This document shows positions 11,151 through 23,405 of a stretch of 64,000 nt of DNA, piece after piece (positions within the stretch are counted from its first letter, which is position 1; each line of letters starts with the position of its first letter). The stretch is taken from positions 14,492,386-14,556,385 of the forward strand of contig JAJEKV010000003.1 in the NCBI GenBank assembly GCA_021234155.1, given 5' to 3'. Made by a program: the position numbers and the translations under genes. The notes below the pieces were generated by a model. It had not been told where the DNA came from. It worked only from the letters and a program-made list of their open reading frames with translations, and did not search any database. Source of the stretch: Isoetes taiwanensis. Lineage: Eukaryota > Streptophyta > Lycopodiopsida > Isoetales > Isoetaceae.

Positions 11151-13755
11151 AGACCACTGCTTTGGAGCCCCCTTTTGTTTTGAGTTTTATAGTAGGCTTG
11201 GGGTTTCGTCTCCTGGCCTTCTAAGAGGTCTGCAACCCAGATTACATAGGTTAGTGACTTTGTTGTAGCTGAGCCATTTGTTATTAGTTTCTAAGGTCCC
11301 CTAACCTACAGTTTCGATGTCCAGAGATCTTGAGTACAAAATTTTTATGTCCATGTGGTGCACCTATTTCCTAAAACACGACATCCATCTCTGCTGGTCA
11401 TATGCATGTGCGTACTTTTTGCTCTCTTTCTCCTGTCTAGATGGGCACAACATGCTTCCACCTGATAAGGTATGTATTATAAGTTTGTTATATTTGACGG
11501 TCTAGCCTTCACAACAAATCCTTGATGCTCATTTCTTTTCTGATTTCAATATAGTAAATGATGATTCAAGTTAGCTCAGATTTGAAAGTTCTTGTGCAGT
11601 TTAGTTCTTGCGTATTGCGTCCAGCGAAGGAACTTAGGGTGAGATTCTTCATTGTATTGGTGAAGCTCCATTCTCCCTTATATTCGATGCAATTTGGTCG
11701 TTTTGCAATTCAATTTTAGTTTGAGAAATCTCGCATGCCATTTTCATAAAAGACCAATACTTTTTGCTGCGATTTTTAGCCTATACGGGCATAACAATAT
11801 CAAACCTTTATTATTATGCATTCCTTTATTTTGTTTATTATTTTGTTGCAAGTAGGATCTACAGCACTTTGCTGTGTTCGGCACAATTCATTAGTGCATA
11901 TTGTGGCAGCCCAGTTCCATAGACCTTAGTTTCTCCATCTGCCTATGAATTTTCAATTTATACGATGTGATCGCGCTGCATATGCGTATACTTGCAGGTG
12001 ATACAACTACGTAATCCAAGGTTCTATGAGCTCTTTATGCAGAAAATACGAAATGTATTTTGAACACTATAATTTTGTACTGAGATATGCAAGTTTCAAT
12101 ACTTTGAATCTGTATACTCGGCTTCATGCAAGTCACGGCTAAAGTTTGATCAGAACTTGTTGTCACAAATTCAGTGAATGTCTCTGTATGGGCAATGGTA
12201 AGGTAGGTAGTCCTTGTTACCAAGAATGCTCTCTCTTTATGTGAGAAAAACAATGTTTTTCAGATCAAGTATGCTTTGGTATTTTTTGCAGTTGCATGAG
12301 CGAAAGATTGCTTTCTTGGGAGCTCTAATAGGTCTATATGCCTTAGTGTTATTTGTTAATGTAGCAATTTCGTTGTCCAAATGTCCTTGGCCAAGCTGTT
12401 TGCATTACACACAGTGGCTCGAGCATGGAAAGTGACATTTTACATTTCCAAGCCCAGATGGCAGCAATGGATGTTGCCCAGTCTAGTAACTTTTCTTTCC
12501 CAAGTTCTTTTTTATGCTACTATTGCTTTGGGTAATTTTTATCTTTGCTCTTCCTGCATCTGGGAGCAATTAAATTGAAGAGGAATATGGTTGCATTTTA
12601 TTTGATGCAATTGTTGGATGATCCAAGATGTTAATGTTGTGGCTTGAGATGGCATTCTATGTCATGCATCTAATTCAAGTGGAAAACAAGGTAATGTACA
12701 TTACCTGCGTGCAGGATATGGAACTAGCACCACTTTACCCCTCTCTTTATCCATGTTTGAAGTTTAGATGCCATGCAATTCCTCCATTCTGTGAGTGCCA
12801 CAAATATGCACTATCTTAGAACTTAAAGACAAGTGTGGCTGTGACACCCTCAGCGGTGTGGCTATGCATATTGCTGATAAAGCTATATGTGGCTATGCAT
12901 TGAACCTTGCAAGATAGAATGACCAAGCACATCTTATATGACCTTTACATCTCTTCCATCCAGCTAAGATAGTAGACAACATAATGCAGCTACATGGGAA
13001 ACTATAGTATAATTTTCCCTTCCTCTTAGGCATCTTTCACGCATTCCCCATAAAGCAAGTTAGAATAAATTTCATCTACACAAACTTTGTATGCTTTGTT
13101 GTTTAGGCTCACTAGACGAACAATTTAATGTAATATGGAATATATACAGCAACCATGAATTTCACGGAGCTAATTCATAGGTCAGATCTCATAGTTTTAT
13201 AACTGTGCTTTCTTTTATCTGCAAAGTCTACAATTATGTCAGCATTTAGCTCTATTGTTTAATGTTCTTTTGTGTAATTGTTGCATTTGAAATGCACAGT
13301 GATGGAAATCAAATTGCAAGCTTTGACATTACAAACCCTGTGACTTCCTATGGGCATTCTCTGCATGCAGACCATTGTATATTTCAACCTATTGCATCAA
13401 CTCTAAGACTTTACATCACATAGCCTTAATACTCCTCAACTTTCAATAACATGCTCTTCAAAAGCTTAAATTATTGTCCTCTGTATCTACATTCTTATAA
13501 TTGCCAGTTGATCACATGTTCATGGATATAACCATACTGACCTCGAAAATTTAGTTGGTGATGTAGACAACCCATTCCATGCAAGATATGCATGAGTTTT
13601 GTGTAATTACTTTCATGTATTAGAGGAGCGAGATTTACTTGCGGCTAAGCATCAAGCAGATCAAAGCCACGGGTGCATTTCACATGCATCCAACCCAGTA
13701 GGCTTTCCAGCCATCTATTACATAAGTTTTTCTCAAAGTTAATGTTAGGAAATCT
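11151..13755. other. No recognisable gene
   Basis: AT-rich DNA with only short ORFs that lack family motifs. No repeat boundary, RNA gene or convincing exon is seen. Confidence 0.4.
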
Positions 13756-13759
13756 AGGT

Positions 13760-16190
13760 TCAACCTCCTATGCCTTTTCCCTTACTACAACGTCCTCGAG
13801 GCATGTTTCTCCTAACACGTTCTCTGTTTGTCAAGGTAATTGGCATTGAAGAGTCCAATGCATCGCGTGGCCTTTCTGTATCGGACTCCTCGGTATCCTC
13901 GCTGTCGGCTGATTCGTCTGAGAATATGATTTGGCCTATATCATCTTGCTCGTCAACGAAGTGGGTACGCTGAATGTCTTCAACATAGTTTGCGGCATTT
14001 ACTGCAAGTAGCTCGTCCTCACTGCCTTCGAAGCTGTCCTCTTTCACTTCGAAATCTGCATCCATGAAATGAAACTGTAGCTTATCGATTGCGGATGCAC
14101 CACTATTGCGATTCAAGAGCCGTCAGTTTGAGAAGTTATATACAAGTTTGTCAGCCTTCTTACGGGTGACACTGTGTATATACTTATAGGCACTCCAATT
14201 CCTCTCACTTGCACTATTGGAGGATACCAAGGAGCAGATAATCATTGCAATTGCCTGTAAGATATTAGTAACTTGCCCGTGGGCTTGCCACAATGTATAG
14301 GATTCCATATTGGGCTCCTTCTTATGACTCTTCAACGCGTCATGAAGCTCTTTTTCTGCCACCTTCCGCTCAAGTTTTGGTATTCGGTTAACTCAGCAAT
14401 GAAAAGCTTGTAGTTTGAGATATTAGGATAGTACAATTTTGCAACTTTCTTTAACGAACCCATAACTTCCTTATCTGTATGTTAGTCCATATCATGGTTG
14501 TGCGGGTCTAAGGCATATGTGGCGCAATGAAGTTCGTTGTACGACTTCTTCCATCGTTCAATGAAGTCCCTGAACAGTGTTGTGCGCTTGGCATTGTCAA
14601 AGGGCGCATTGGGCCCGTCACGTTCTAGGAATGATTGAATTGAGTGCTAACACCTCCAGACCTTATCAGTGCTTGCCTTTGAAGAATCAAGGGTTTTGAT
14701 GGCATGACAAACAGGTTGCATGCACCTCACAAGATTCTTTACACCTTTCCAAAACGTCTCCCGCCCAAGCATTTCTCGAAGGGCAACAGCTTGTTGTCGC
14801 TGTTTGGAGGCATTTTTGCCCTTCCGCCTCCTCTCGCATTCAAAGAACTCAGTATGATTGAAGGTCGAGATAATCCAATCACGATACCTAAGCACTCTTT
14901 CGAGACAGATGTAATTGGAACCAAATTGCGTTTGCCCAGGATTCATGAATGCTAAGGCCTTCTGACGTTATGACTTGTAAATGGCGTAAATTGCCAGCTT
15001 TTTTGTGATGAATTTTACAAGACGACGCGCTTTCTGAATGGGATCTTTAAACCAAGTGTGCTGTGAGAACCAATCCTTGAGCAATAGGTTCCGGAATGGC
15101 ATTGGCAGCTAGTGGCGTCCAATCCTGGAAATTTGGACTCCAACAATTCACCCGCTAACTTACAATTAGACACGTTATCTATTACAACCTGAAATATTCT
15201 CTTCGGTTCAAAACTCTCTATCACAGCCTTTATTTTCTAAAAAATCCAATCTCCTGTCACTCGGTCAGTTTGGGTTTCTACGGTCTTCAAAAATACTTCG
15301 CCCCCTGGATACACGATCATGAAGTTTATAAGATGATCCTTATTTACATTACTCCAACTACCAGTCACTAGTGAAGCCGCCTGGCTTCAGTAACACGAGA
15401 CAACTTCATCTCCACCCTCTCGACCATTTTTCTGTTATTTCATCGACCATTTTATTGAAGGCAACCTGAAAGCCGGCCCTGCTTTGGCAACTTCCTGGAA
15501 GGCTTTGTGTTCCAAAATATGTGGAGATAACCCAGCATATAAAAATGCCTCTATAACCTTCAATTGTGTCTTATTCGGTTGCTCTGATGTTAAGCAATGA
15601 TCAATCCTCTGTTGCTTCGTCTGTCTTTCCACTATTTCAATTGTCTCTATCATTCTTTGCTCGCCTATACTTATACCTATTGATCCTAGTCCACCCTCTG
15701 ATTGGTATGTTGCCCCAACATGGGGGGTGGTATAGTTATTTTCGTCTGCTTCTGCTTGGCACTGCTCTTGAGTATTCGTAACCCGTCTTTTTTTCATATT
15801 ATTCCTCGTTTTGCGTATCACATCTAGTCGAGACAACCTTTCAATGGCATCTTTTCGCAAGTCAGCAGATGCAGCCCAAGTCGTCACACCAACGTCTCTT
15901 TCACGTAAGATGTGAGCTCAAATTCTTGTTGTGGAACCATTTATCGATGAGTATCCACAAAATACACATTCCCACTCATTTATGCCAAACTCCTTCACAA
16001 AATCCCATTTTGGGCCTCTTTTCCGACTAGCAACCCCAGTAACGCGACCAGGTGCATGTGGTGCAGTCCCTGTGGCCCTGTCACGAGCGCACGCAGTCCT
16101 CGCACCCCTAGAAGAGGATGCATGACTGCTGCCTGCACCTCCTGAGGTAGATGCATGACCAGCTGCCATTGCTGCTAGCTTGGCTGACAA
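13760..16190 (-). pseudogene. hAT transposase pseudogene (BED, DUF659-like, C-terminal dimerisation)
   Basis: Fragments on the minus strand lie in hAT order. 16190-15918 has a Ser/Gly/Ala-rich start and a BED-type finger (WECVFCGYSS, then a stop, then a His). 15887-15435 is a linker and the start of the DUF659-like region. 15224-15015 contains VVIDNVSNCKLAGELL followed by a CQCHS motif, typical of the catalytic core of these transposases. 14362-14123 has the hAT dimerisation signature (SSNSASERNWSAYKYIHS, then KADKLVYNFSN). 14116-13760 is an acidic tail. Several stops and frame changes interrupt it, so it cannot make a full transposase. Catalytic acidic residues could not all be located. Terminal inverted repeats were not identified. 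Confidence 0.85.
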
Positions 16191-16330
16191 TGTCTGTTGA
16201 TAAGACTCCTTGATTACACGAACTAAAGGAAGACGTATATATGCAAAGGAGCGAGCTCATTACGCATATGTTACGTCGACGTTTCCGTACGAGAACCAAG
16301 GGGGGTGGACGAGAGCCTATAGGATATTTT

Positions 16331-17000
16331 AAGGAAGGAAGGAAGGAAGGAAGAAATTTTTAACGTCCACGGAACCCAATCGGGTTATGGGACCAGAACA
16401 AACAAAGGGGGCATAAGCCCTAACAGAACAGAGGCCCGAAGCCCAAAAAACAGAATAGAACATGGGGTCTAAGCCCCGTTACAACACACAAATAAAGGAA
16501 ACTGAACCAACCCAAAAAAACAAGGAGCACGTGGCTATGCCAAAACTGTCCAGGGATCAGCAGGCCACTGATCCCGAATGATAGCCTGGCCTCCCCTATA
16601 CACTGCCCATTTCCGTTGTAGGCGAGCCTCGCGCACTCGACATAGCTCTTCTTTCCGCCTGCAAAGCTGTGCTGGGGTCAAATCTTCCTGAACAGAGAAG
16701 GTGGTTCCCTTCAAATGATTGCCATGCCGTAAGATGTGCAGCCTGGAAAGAGCATCCTGAAAACAGACCAAGAGATGACGGGGGCGGTCGGGTCGTGCTG
16801 CTCCAACCCGCTGGGCCGAAAGGAGGCAGGTGCGAACCCAAGGTTGGAAAACACCAGGACGGAGTAATCTCACTTCACAATATCCAACATCAGGCCCGCG
16901 ACACAAAATCCAAGGAAGACCGTTTCCCAAGAAGTATTTTGACTTAACCTGGCAGTCAACGTTTGAGGTAAATTCTAGGGCTAGTCACATTTTTCTTATA
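16331..17000 (-). mobile_element. Non-LTR retrotransposon 3' end with ORF1-like segment, copy 3 (AAGG tail)
   Basis: The minus-strand order is ORF1-like frame (16930-16535), about 180 bases of 3' UTR, terminus TTCCGTGGACGTTAAAAA, then AAGG repeats (16331-16353). The terminus is shared with copies 1, 2, 4 and 5. The 3' UTR carries three stacked GGGCTT..GCCC hairpins (16407-16420, about 16430-16444, 16464-16477). No reverse transcriptase precedes the UTR here, unlike copies 4 and 5, so this looks like a non-autonomous derivative that uses the same 3' end. The 5' boundary is unclear. Confidence 0.75.
16535..16930 (-). CDS. LINE ORF1-type C-terminal domain, open fragment
   Basis: This is a 131-codon open frame on the minus strand. 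In the middle it shows RPRHLLVCFQDALSRLHILR, then GNHLKGTTFSVQEDLTPAQL, then a basic helix (RRKEEL, REARLQRKW) and AVYRGGQAIIRD. This resembles the RNA-binding C-terminal part of ORF1 proteins of non-LTR elements, where a strand of the type 'tinEDLT' precedes a basic helix and a short hairpin. The frame ends just before the 3' UTR. The ATG is internal to the domain and is unlikely to be a true start, because similarity-like sequence continues upstream to about 16990. Confidence 0.6.
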   Translation of the reverse strand: MGNGLPWILCRGPDVGYCEVRLLRPGVFQPWVRTCLLSAQRVGAARPDRPRHLLVCFQDALSRLHILRHGNHLKGTTFSVQEDLTPAQLCRRKEELCRVREARLQRKWAVYRGGQAIIRDQWPADPWTVLA

Positions 17001-17340
17001 TATAATACTACAAAAAGTGCCCAGCATTGCTGGGCTTTTTGTTGGGATTAAAGCAAAAAATTATTAAAGTTATGGTAGAGAATGTCTAGTTATGATCATT
17101 GGGTATGGCTATTCAATATAAATTGAAGTTTGAAATAGCTAAGGAAAAGCCCAAAGAAGCTGAGGGCCAAGATTGAGTCTTGGTAATGTTTAGAAATATC
17201 TAGAGCAATCATTATTTTGTTGCATCAAGTGAATTAATTTTGACACTATTTTGCGTCCTATGCGAGATATGCAATTCCATGGGCCAATCTAGTAGAAGGG
17301 TGTTGAAAAGGATTGCTAAGGTCAATATGGATAATAGAAG

Positions 17341-17442
17341 GGAAAACTCCCTTAAGCACATGTTCCATAAGATCATTTTGCATCTTAGAAAGGAAAACTC
17401 CCTTATCCACATGCTCCATAAGGTCATTTTGCATCTGCATAA
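17341..17442. repeat. 51-bp tandem duplication
   Basis: Two adjacent units (17341-17391, 17392-17442) begin GGAAAACTCCCTTA and contain CATAAG.TCATTTTGCATCT. They differ at a few positions. The period is a multiple of three and an ORF runs through it, but no family is recognised. Confidence 0.8.
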
Positions 17443-18113
17443 ATAGTATATAGATATTTTATCTACACATGGGCCAAGCTTTCTTGCCAGAGAGAGAACA
17501 ACCTTAGTTGTTTAGCATGCAAAACCTTAGATGCTCACTTGGGTGTGCATAGATTCTTGAATTAATGGTAAAATTAAAAACTTTATAAGGTGCAATTTTC
17601 TTGTTCGACATCATGCCATTGAGGTCCTTTCGATGATAAGATTGCATAAGTACTTAATCTTTATATTAAACTTACTCATTATACAATTTCTTGAACTATG
17701 TTCTCTTTCTGAAGTTTGAAGTGGTCTTTTTGATACTTGCATAATTCCATTTTTTTATTGCTCCGTAAGGATTTGTCATTATGATTAAATTATGCATTTC
17801 TGATCATGGGTTAAACTAATGCTTAATTGTCAAATATTGGTTAGGAGCTTTATTACAATGACCACATTCCTTCAATTGCTCCAATCTACGCTTAACCTCA
17901 CATTAGCTTGTGCCTCACACTTCTTACCATACAATAACTACTAAAGAGATGCTACTAATGGTGGGTAAAATATCATTATCACTCATTTGCACATTTAAGA
18001 TATATGAGCAAAAAGCATCTAAGTTAAGTTGCAGTGTGGTATGAGAAAAGCATATCTAGGTAGTGAGTGCTCATGGACGACCCTTTTCTTAAATACCTTT
18101 AGGACCCAGGAAG
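17443..18113. other. No recognisable gene
   Basis: AT-rich DNA without a supported ORF or repeat. It lies between the non-LTR copy and the putative chromovirus LTR. Confidence 0.35.
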
Positions 18114-19037
18114 TGTCGGACCCATACACAGCCCACACGAAGTGACCTCACTATAAGCCTAGCCCATTATGGGTCCCTAGTAGCCACGCTCAGCAGGGCC
18201 CTCCCTCCGCTTTGCCACTAGCCTCGTTGTATGGTGCTAAGTCATTCCATAGCCCCCGTAGCCGGGTGGGTTCCTATGCACAGGCTGCATACTAATAGGA
18301 ACTAAGGGTCTAAACTAGAAGCATCATCTAGATAGTAGCCACTAGGTCTCTACCCCCCCTTCCCAATACACAAGAGGTGCAAACATAAGATCAACCAACA
18401 TCGTACATCAACATAACATGATCAATAATGAAGATACATCTAATTCTAATCACATGCATGGGGTTCATTGATTAGGGTTCCAAAGCTAGACTGAGGGTTC
18501 TAGGAAGGCTCTACTAGCAAGATAAGATACTAGCTCATCTGGAATCCTAGGTTCTAGATGATCTACCTATGAAGCTACTATGAATACCTGCTCCGGACGA
18601 ACTTCCTCCAACTCCTGGGGTCTCCATGACTTGATAATGAGTCGAGTGATTCCTCCTCCGTCTGATGAGCATACTGCCTTGGGGCTGTCAATCTGAGCTA
18701 CGCCGCAACGAACGGTGTTTGAAACGGAGTTTCGAGCAAAGAACAGGTCACAAGGTAGGTGGAGCCAAAAAGGGGCCTAGGGTTAGGGTACTTATCGGTT
18801 AGAGTTTCATGTCACTTCCATGTGGCTCCAATGGGGTGCTTCCATGTGGTGGGTGCCCACTAGGTTGAGGCCATGTGGAAATGGCCTTAAGCCTGAGGTT
18901 GGCTAAGTTATGTAAATAATTTGGCCATGCTCCCTTTTCCACTTACTATGGTGTACAAGACTATAATGATAGGCTTGTAAGGGGACGAGGCCTAGAAATA
19001 TACGTATTTATGGCATATATTTTTGGGGAACGTCACA
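18114..19037 (-). repeat. Putative 3' LTR of the chromovirus
   Basis: On the minus strand, TGTGACGTTCCCC begins at 19037 directly after a polypurine tract, the expected start of a 3' LTR. The far end is set only tentatively at the TGT of TGTCGGACCC (18114), which gives about 920 bp. The sequence is more GC-rich than its surroundings. No matching 5' LTR was found in the window, so the boundaries and target duplication cannot be confirmed. Confidence 0.45.
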
Positions 19038-19050
19038 TTCTCCTCCCTTT
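19038..19050 (-). promoter_or_regulatory. Polypurine tract of the chromovirus
   Basis: The minus strand reads AAAGGGAGGAGAA immediately before the TGTGACG of the LTR. This is the primer site for plus-strand DNA synthesis in LTR elements. Position and composition fit well. Confidence 0.65.
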
Positions 19051-19899
19051 ACGAAAATGCTGTCCTCAACATCATGCAAAGTTAACGAACCTGCACTAGC
19101 CCTGTAAGATCACACACATGAATATAAAGACTTACCTTTTGCTATTAGCTACTTATTACGTACATATAGGCTATATTTGTACCTATACAAAATTATATAG
19201 CCTTCGCAAGTGTTACTTATCACAATTTATCCATAATCATTATCACGACGGTTATTAGAAGTCCATAGTTAAGTCTACAAAATTATGACTCCTGCCTTCT
19301 CGTAGTGTGCTCCTTCATCCATGCTCCCCTTCATTGGCCTGCACACATTGCACATTATGTTAGTTTAGTTAATAAGTTTGTGGTTTTAGGGGACCACCCC
19401 CCTTACTACCTCCTTGAGCCGAACTACTAGCTCAAGGTTACCTCTATTACTTGCACTCGATCATGGCCCTTAGGATTTGAGCTTAAGGACCATTTAAGAT
19501 GATCCTATCATTGCCCATGATCGGGTGTTACCTTGTACAAGATTCCTTTTATCGAGTACATCCGCAATGCCCCATGCCCCTGGGGATTTAAGCTAGGGAA
19601 TGTCTCATGATCCCATCATCGCGCATGATCACGCATACCTCGCCACGATTGCCCTATGGTCATGTACACGTTCCCTGCATCGTGGCATAGAGATCATCCA
19701 GGTGATGGTCTCATCATTGCCCACCATGATGCACTCCTCTCACATGACCATTCCGGTCATGCGCACTCTTGGTGCGTGCTGGCCTAGAGAATGCCCTTGG
19801 AGAGTATCTCATCATCGCCTACACTCCAAGATTCCTGCATATGCACCGTACTAGCATAGAATACATGCGCCTTCCTGTTCTTACACTAAGACATAACAA

Positions 19900-21215
19900 A
19901 GCTTAGCTAAAGCACCTGATAGGTTGGCGTCGACCAATTCGGAGATGACTTGACTATCGAATTGCTTCTTGAAGTCTGGGTATTGCCTCTCTAAATCTTG
20001 CTTCAATACCCATGTTGCATATTCCACGGCCAAGTACTTCCACTTGACCAAATATTGAAGGAACTAGGACCTTCTTGTCTTCTTAAATGCCTTATCAGGA
20101 ATTAACTCAGGAATTATCTCGATTTTCTCCTCTGTCATTTCCAACAATGTTGGAGTTTCCAAGACCTCCTCTGGGTTTGGAGTGTGCCTCTTTAATAGGC
20201 TTACATGGAAGACTTTGTGGACTTTGAGATGGGCTGGTAAATTGAGCTTGTAGGCTTGATTCCCTACTTGCTCTACGATCTTGAAAGGTCCTGCCCATCT
20301 TGGAGCAAGCTTCTTACAATTCCCAATTCAAAGCTTTGCTTGCTTGACCTTAATCTTAAGCCAAACACTATCCTCAACTTGGAACTCTCTTGTAATTCTA
20401 TGCTTGTCGGCTATGCTCTTTTTTCGACTTCTTGCTGCCAGAAGATAGCCTCTAACCTCTTCCACTAACTGTTGCATATCGGTCAACATTTGTTGAGAAA
20501 CTTCAACTTTAGACACTGGATTATGCCAAGTGTCTGGTATCAAACGTTGATAACCATAATTAATCATGAAGGGGGACATTTGTGAAGATTCCTACTTGGT
20601 ACTATTATATGTTAAACTCTACCAAGTAAATGTAGTCACCCCATTTGGCATGTTTGTTCCACACATAGCTTTTCAACATGTCTTCTAGAATTTGGTTGCT
20701 GCATTCTGTTTGACCGTCAGTTTGGGGATGGTAAGCCGTGCTCGTAGCCAACTTGGTCTGGATCGTGTTGAAGTCCTTCCAAAAAGGCAGTTATAAACTT
20801 GGGATCCTTATCAGATATAATTTTCCTTGGCATCCTATGTAATCTAAATATTTCTTTTGCAAAGAGCAAGGCGGTGCCAAACGTTGTATCAGTGGTTCGA
20901 CATGGCAAAAAATGAGCCATCTTTGATAACTTGTCGACCACTACCATTAAGACATCATGGCCCCTTGCTGTTCTTGGGAGTCCGGTTATAAAATCCATGC
21001 TCACAACTTCCCACTTAGCCGTTGGCACTGCCAAGGGTTCCAAGGTTCCTAGAATTCGAAGCTGCTCGGCCTTTGTTTGTTGACATAACTGGCACTGTCG
21101 AATATAGTTGGCTATGTCCTTCATTTGCTGGGCCAATAATAACTACTTCTTATCTTGAAATAGGTTTTCATGAACCCTGCATGGCCGGCTATTGGGCTAT
21201 TGTGAGTATCATGAA
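19900..21215 (-). pseudogene. int: Chromovirus integrase and chromodomain
   Basis: Reading the minus strand: an HHCC zinc-binding motif (His pair in DTHNSPIAGHAG near 21210-21175, CQLC near 21090), then the DDE core with SMDFITGLP, IISDKDPKF and a Glu in TDGQTECSNQ (about 20715). The GPY/F-type region follows (AGPFKIVEQVG, near 20290), then VFHVSLLKRHTPNPEEVLET, then a chromodomain with LQYLVKWKYLAVEYATWVL (about 20070-20010). In the element the integrase inserts cDNA, and the chromodomain is thought to steer it to modified histone H3. One stop lies at the start of the chromodomain and frame changes occur near 20600-20700, so the protein is dead. Confidence 0.88.
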
Positions 21216-21834
21216 GAATTAACTTCCTTGCTCCTGATGATTCAGGGACACAAAGTTTGTCCTTGTGGTAGAGAAGATTGCCTTCTCTCTTATATTTTTT
21301 ATAAGCTTCTCTTTCTTTATCTGTCCTTGCCTCTTTGCAAAGAATAGCCCATATTTCCTTGAATTCTTTGCTTGAAGGCAAGACCTCTTCAATCTTTTTG
21401 CCAAAATCACTACACAAGGTGGAGGTGGCATTGCAATGCACTCGAATCTCCAATGGCCTGCGAGAGAGAGCGTCAACAACCGCATTTAATTTACTTGGCT
21501 TATAGACTATCTCAAGGTCATACTCTTCGAGGGAGTCCATCCATCGCCTTTGCCTCAAACTGAGTAGTGGTTGCGTAAAAATATATTGGAGGCTTTGATG
21601 GTCGGTATCCAACTGAAATTTCCTACCAAGCAGGTAGTGCCTCCTAATACGAAGAGCTCTTACTATAGCCAGAAGTTCTTGATCATGCGTTGGATAACGT
21701 TGCTCGACGCCATTCATCTTCTTAGAGTCATAGGCTAGCATTCTTCTTTCTTGCATGAGAACTCCACCTGTTGCTAGCTTACTAGCATCAATTGCTACAA
21801 GCTTATCCTTGCTTGAGTCTGGTAGGGTGAGCAC
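21121..21834 (-). pseudogene. Chromovirus RNase H domain
   Basis: This 237-codon open stretch contains the RNase H motifs: LVAIDASKLATGGVL (first Asp), a Glu in THDQELLAIVRAL, and LDTDHQSLQYIF (later Asp). It continues into LRQRRWMDSLEEYDLEIVYKP and the spacer DALSRRP, the usual join to the integrase zinc motif. The region degrades the RNA strand of the RNA:DNA hybrid during reverse transcription. It is the longest uninterrupted piece of pol here. Confidence 0.9.
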
Positions 21835-21849
21835 TGGTGCTGTTATTAA

Positions 21850-22845
21850 GGCTTCCTTGAGCTTTTCAAAACAAGCTTAAACTTTCTCTAGCCAATGCGC
21901 CCCCCAATCTTTTACCTTGACATTCTTGGTGAGGTCCGGCAAAGGGGATGCCCACTTAGCAAAGTCCCTTACAAACTTCATGTAGTAGCCTGCTAACCCA
22001 AGAAAGCTTCTCACTTCAGAGACGTTCTTTGGGGCCGGCCAATCTACTATGACTTCTATCTATGCCGGGGCCGTTGCTATTCCTTTGGCTGACACAACAT
22101 GTCCAAGGTACTCAACCTTGGTTGTAGCAAAATGGCAATTAGAAAGCTTGCCAAACAAGCGATGCCGTCTTAGCTTCTCCAAGACTTTCCTTAAATGTGC
22201 TACTTGTTCTTTCCATTGACTTGCTATAGATGAGGATGTCGTCGAAAAAGATGATGACGAACTCATCCCAGAACTTTCTGAAGATGTCGCTCATTAGCCT
22301 CATGAACGTTGCTGGAGCATTTGATAACCCGAAGGGCATGATTGTAAATTTGTAATGCCCATACCGCGTCTCAAGTCTATCTTAGAAAAGACTTTTGCTC
22401 CTTAGAGTTAATTCATCAAGTCATCTGCCCTAGGCAAGGCATATTTATTCTTTACCATCTGCTTGTTCAACTTACAGTAGTCTATACACATCCTTAGGCT
22501 TCCATCCTTCTTCTTCACAAAGAGAACGGGTGCCCCGAAGGTGATACGCTTATCCTGATGAATCCGAACTCAAGCAATTCTTTGCTTCTTGAACTCAACT
22601 AGCTCTTGGGTATTCATCCTATAGGTGCATTTGCTAGTAGACATAGCATCTGGTGCTAGTGTGATCTCACACTCCATGCCCCTATAGGGTGGTAACTCAC
22701 GGATTTCATCCGGAAACACATCATGGAACTCCTTGATTAGCCTTGCTACTGGTCTGAATTGCTGATTCAAGCTTGGCTCCCTTTGCTTTTCCTGACCCAG
22801 CTCAATTGCCTCTAGTCGAAGGATATATTCCACCTTGTCCTTCAT
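21850..22845 (-). pseudogene. Chromovirus reverse transcriptase
   Basis: RT blocks on the minus strand: FHDVFPDEIRELPPYRG (near 22720) precedes the fingers, then [12 protein letters not shown] (near 22335) and the catalytic [11 protein letters not shown] (near 22240), a variant of the usual YVDD/FVDD box. The thumb and connection follow with [21 protein letters not shown] (about 22150-22090). Frameshifts near 22600, 22370 and 22250-22140 and stops show that it is inactive. It lies between protease and RNase H as expected. Confidence 0.88.
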
Positions 22846-23405
22846 TTAGCTTTTGTGCAATTGCTTCAGAGAGATACACTGCATAGCTGAAAGGACTTTC
22901 TTACCTTTGACTACAAAGCAGTTCCCGTCGGGTGCGGTGATGGAGATTTCGTGCTTGTCATAGTCAATCATGGCTTTAGCTGGCTTCAAGAACTCCATTC
23001 CCACTATGAGGTCATATTTACCAATATCCATTATCTCTGCTCCCATCGTCCATTTGGTTCCACTAAGGTCTATATCAAAGTTGATTCTCTTTCTCTTGGT
23101 GTGGCGAATTGTACCACTTGCCATACTGACCGACCTGGGTTTGGACTCAAGGGTCTTGTTCTTCATGGAGAAGCAAAGTTGTGCGAGCTACCTGTATCTA
23201 TGAGGATTACATAGGGCTTACTATCAATGATGCCCTCTTCCGAAATAACTGTGGACTGATTTTTGACATCACCTGACTCAATAGCTGCACAAATTCTGCA
23301 TTCACCTTCTATGTAGTCTTGTGGTTCCTGCTGGTCATCCTCGTCGCTGACCACTTCCGTTGGTGACTCCCAATCAATGAGTTCTGCAAGTACTGCTTGT
23401 ATCAT
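22846..23405 (-). pseudogene. Chromovirus aspartic protease
   Basis: The active-site motif ILIDTGSSHNFASP is at about 23205-23163. The flap-side part has MGAEIMDIGKYDLIVGMEFL (near 23055-22996), in which the DLIVGMEFL strand is typical of gypsy proteases. A degenerate zinc knuckle (RCF, stop, PGHRTHDFPF) lies just upstream near 23440-23410. The frame changes near 23165. The protease would cleave the gag-pol polyprotein. Confidence 0.82.

Noticed and set aside
18114-19037. Firm LTR boundaries and a solo LTR call
   Set aside because: No second LTR or target duplication was found; only the end next to the polypurine tract is supported.
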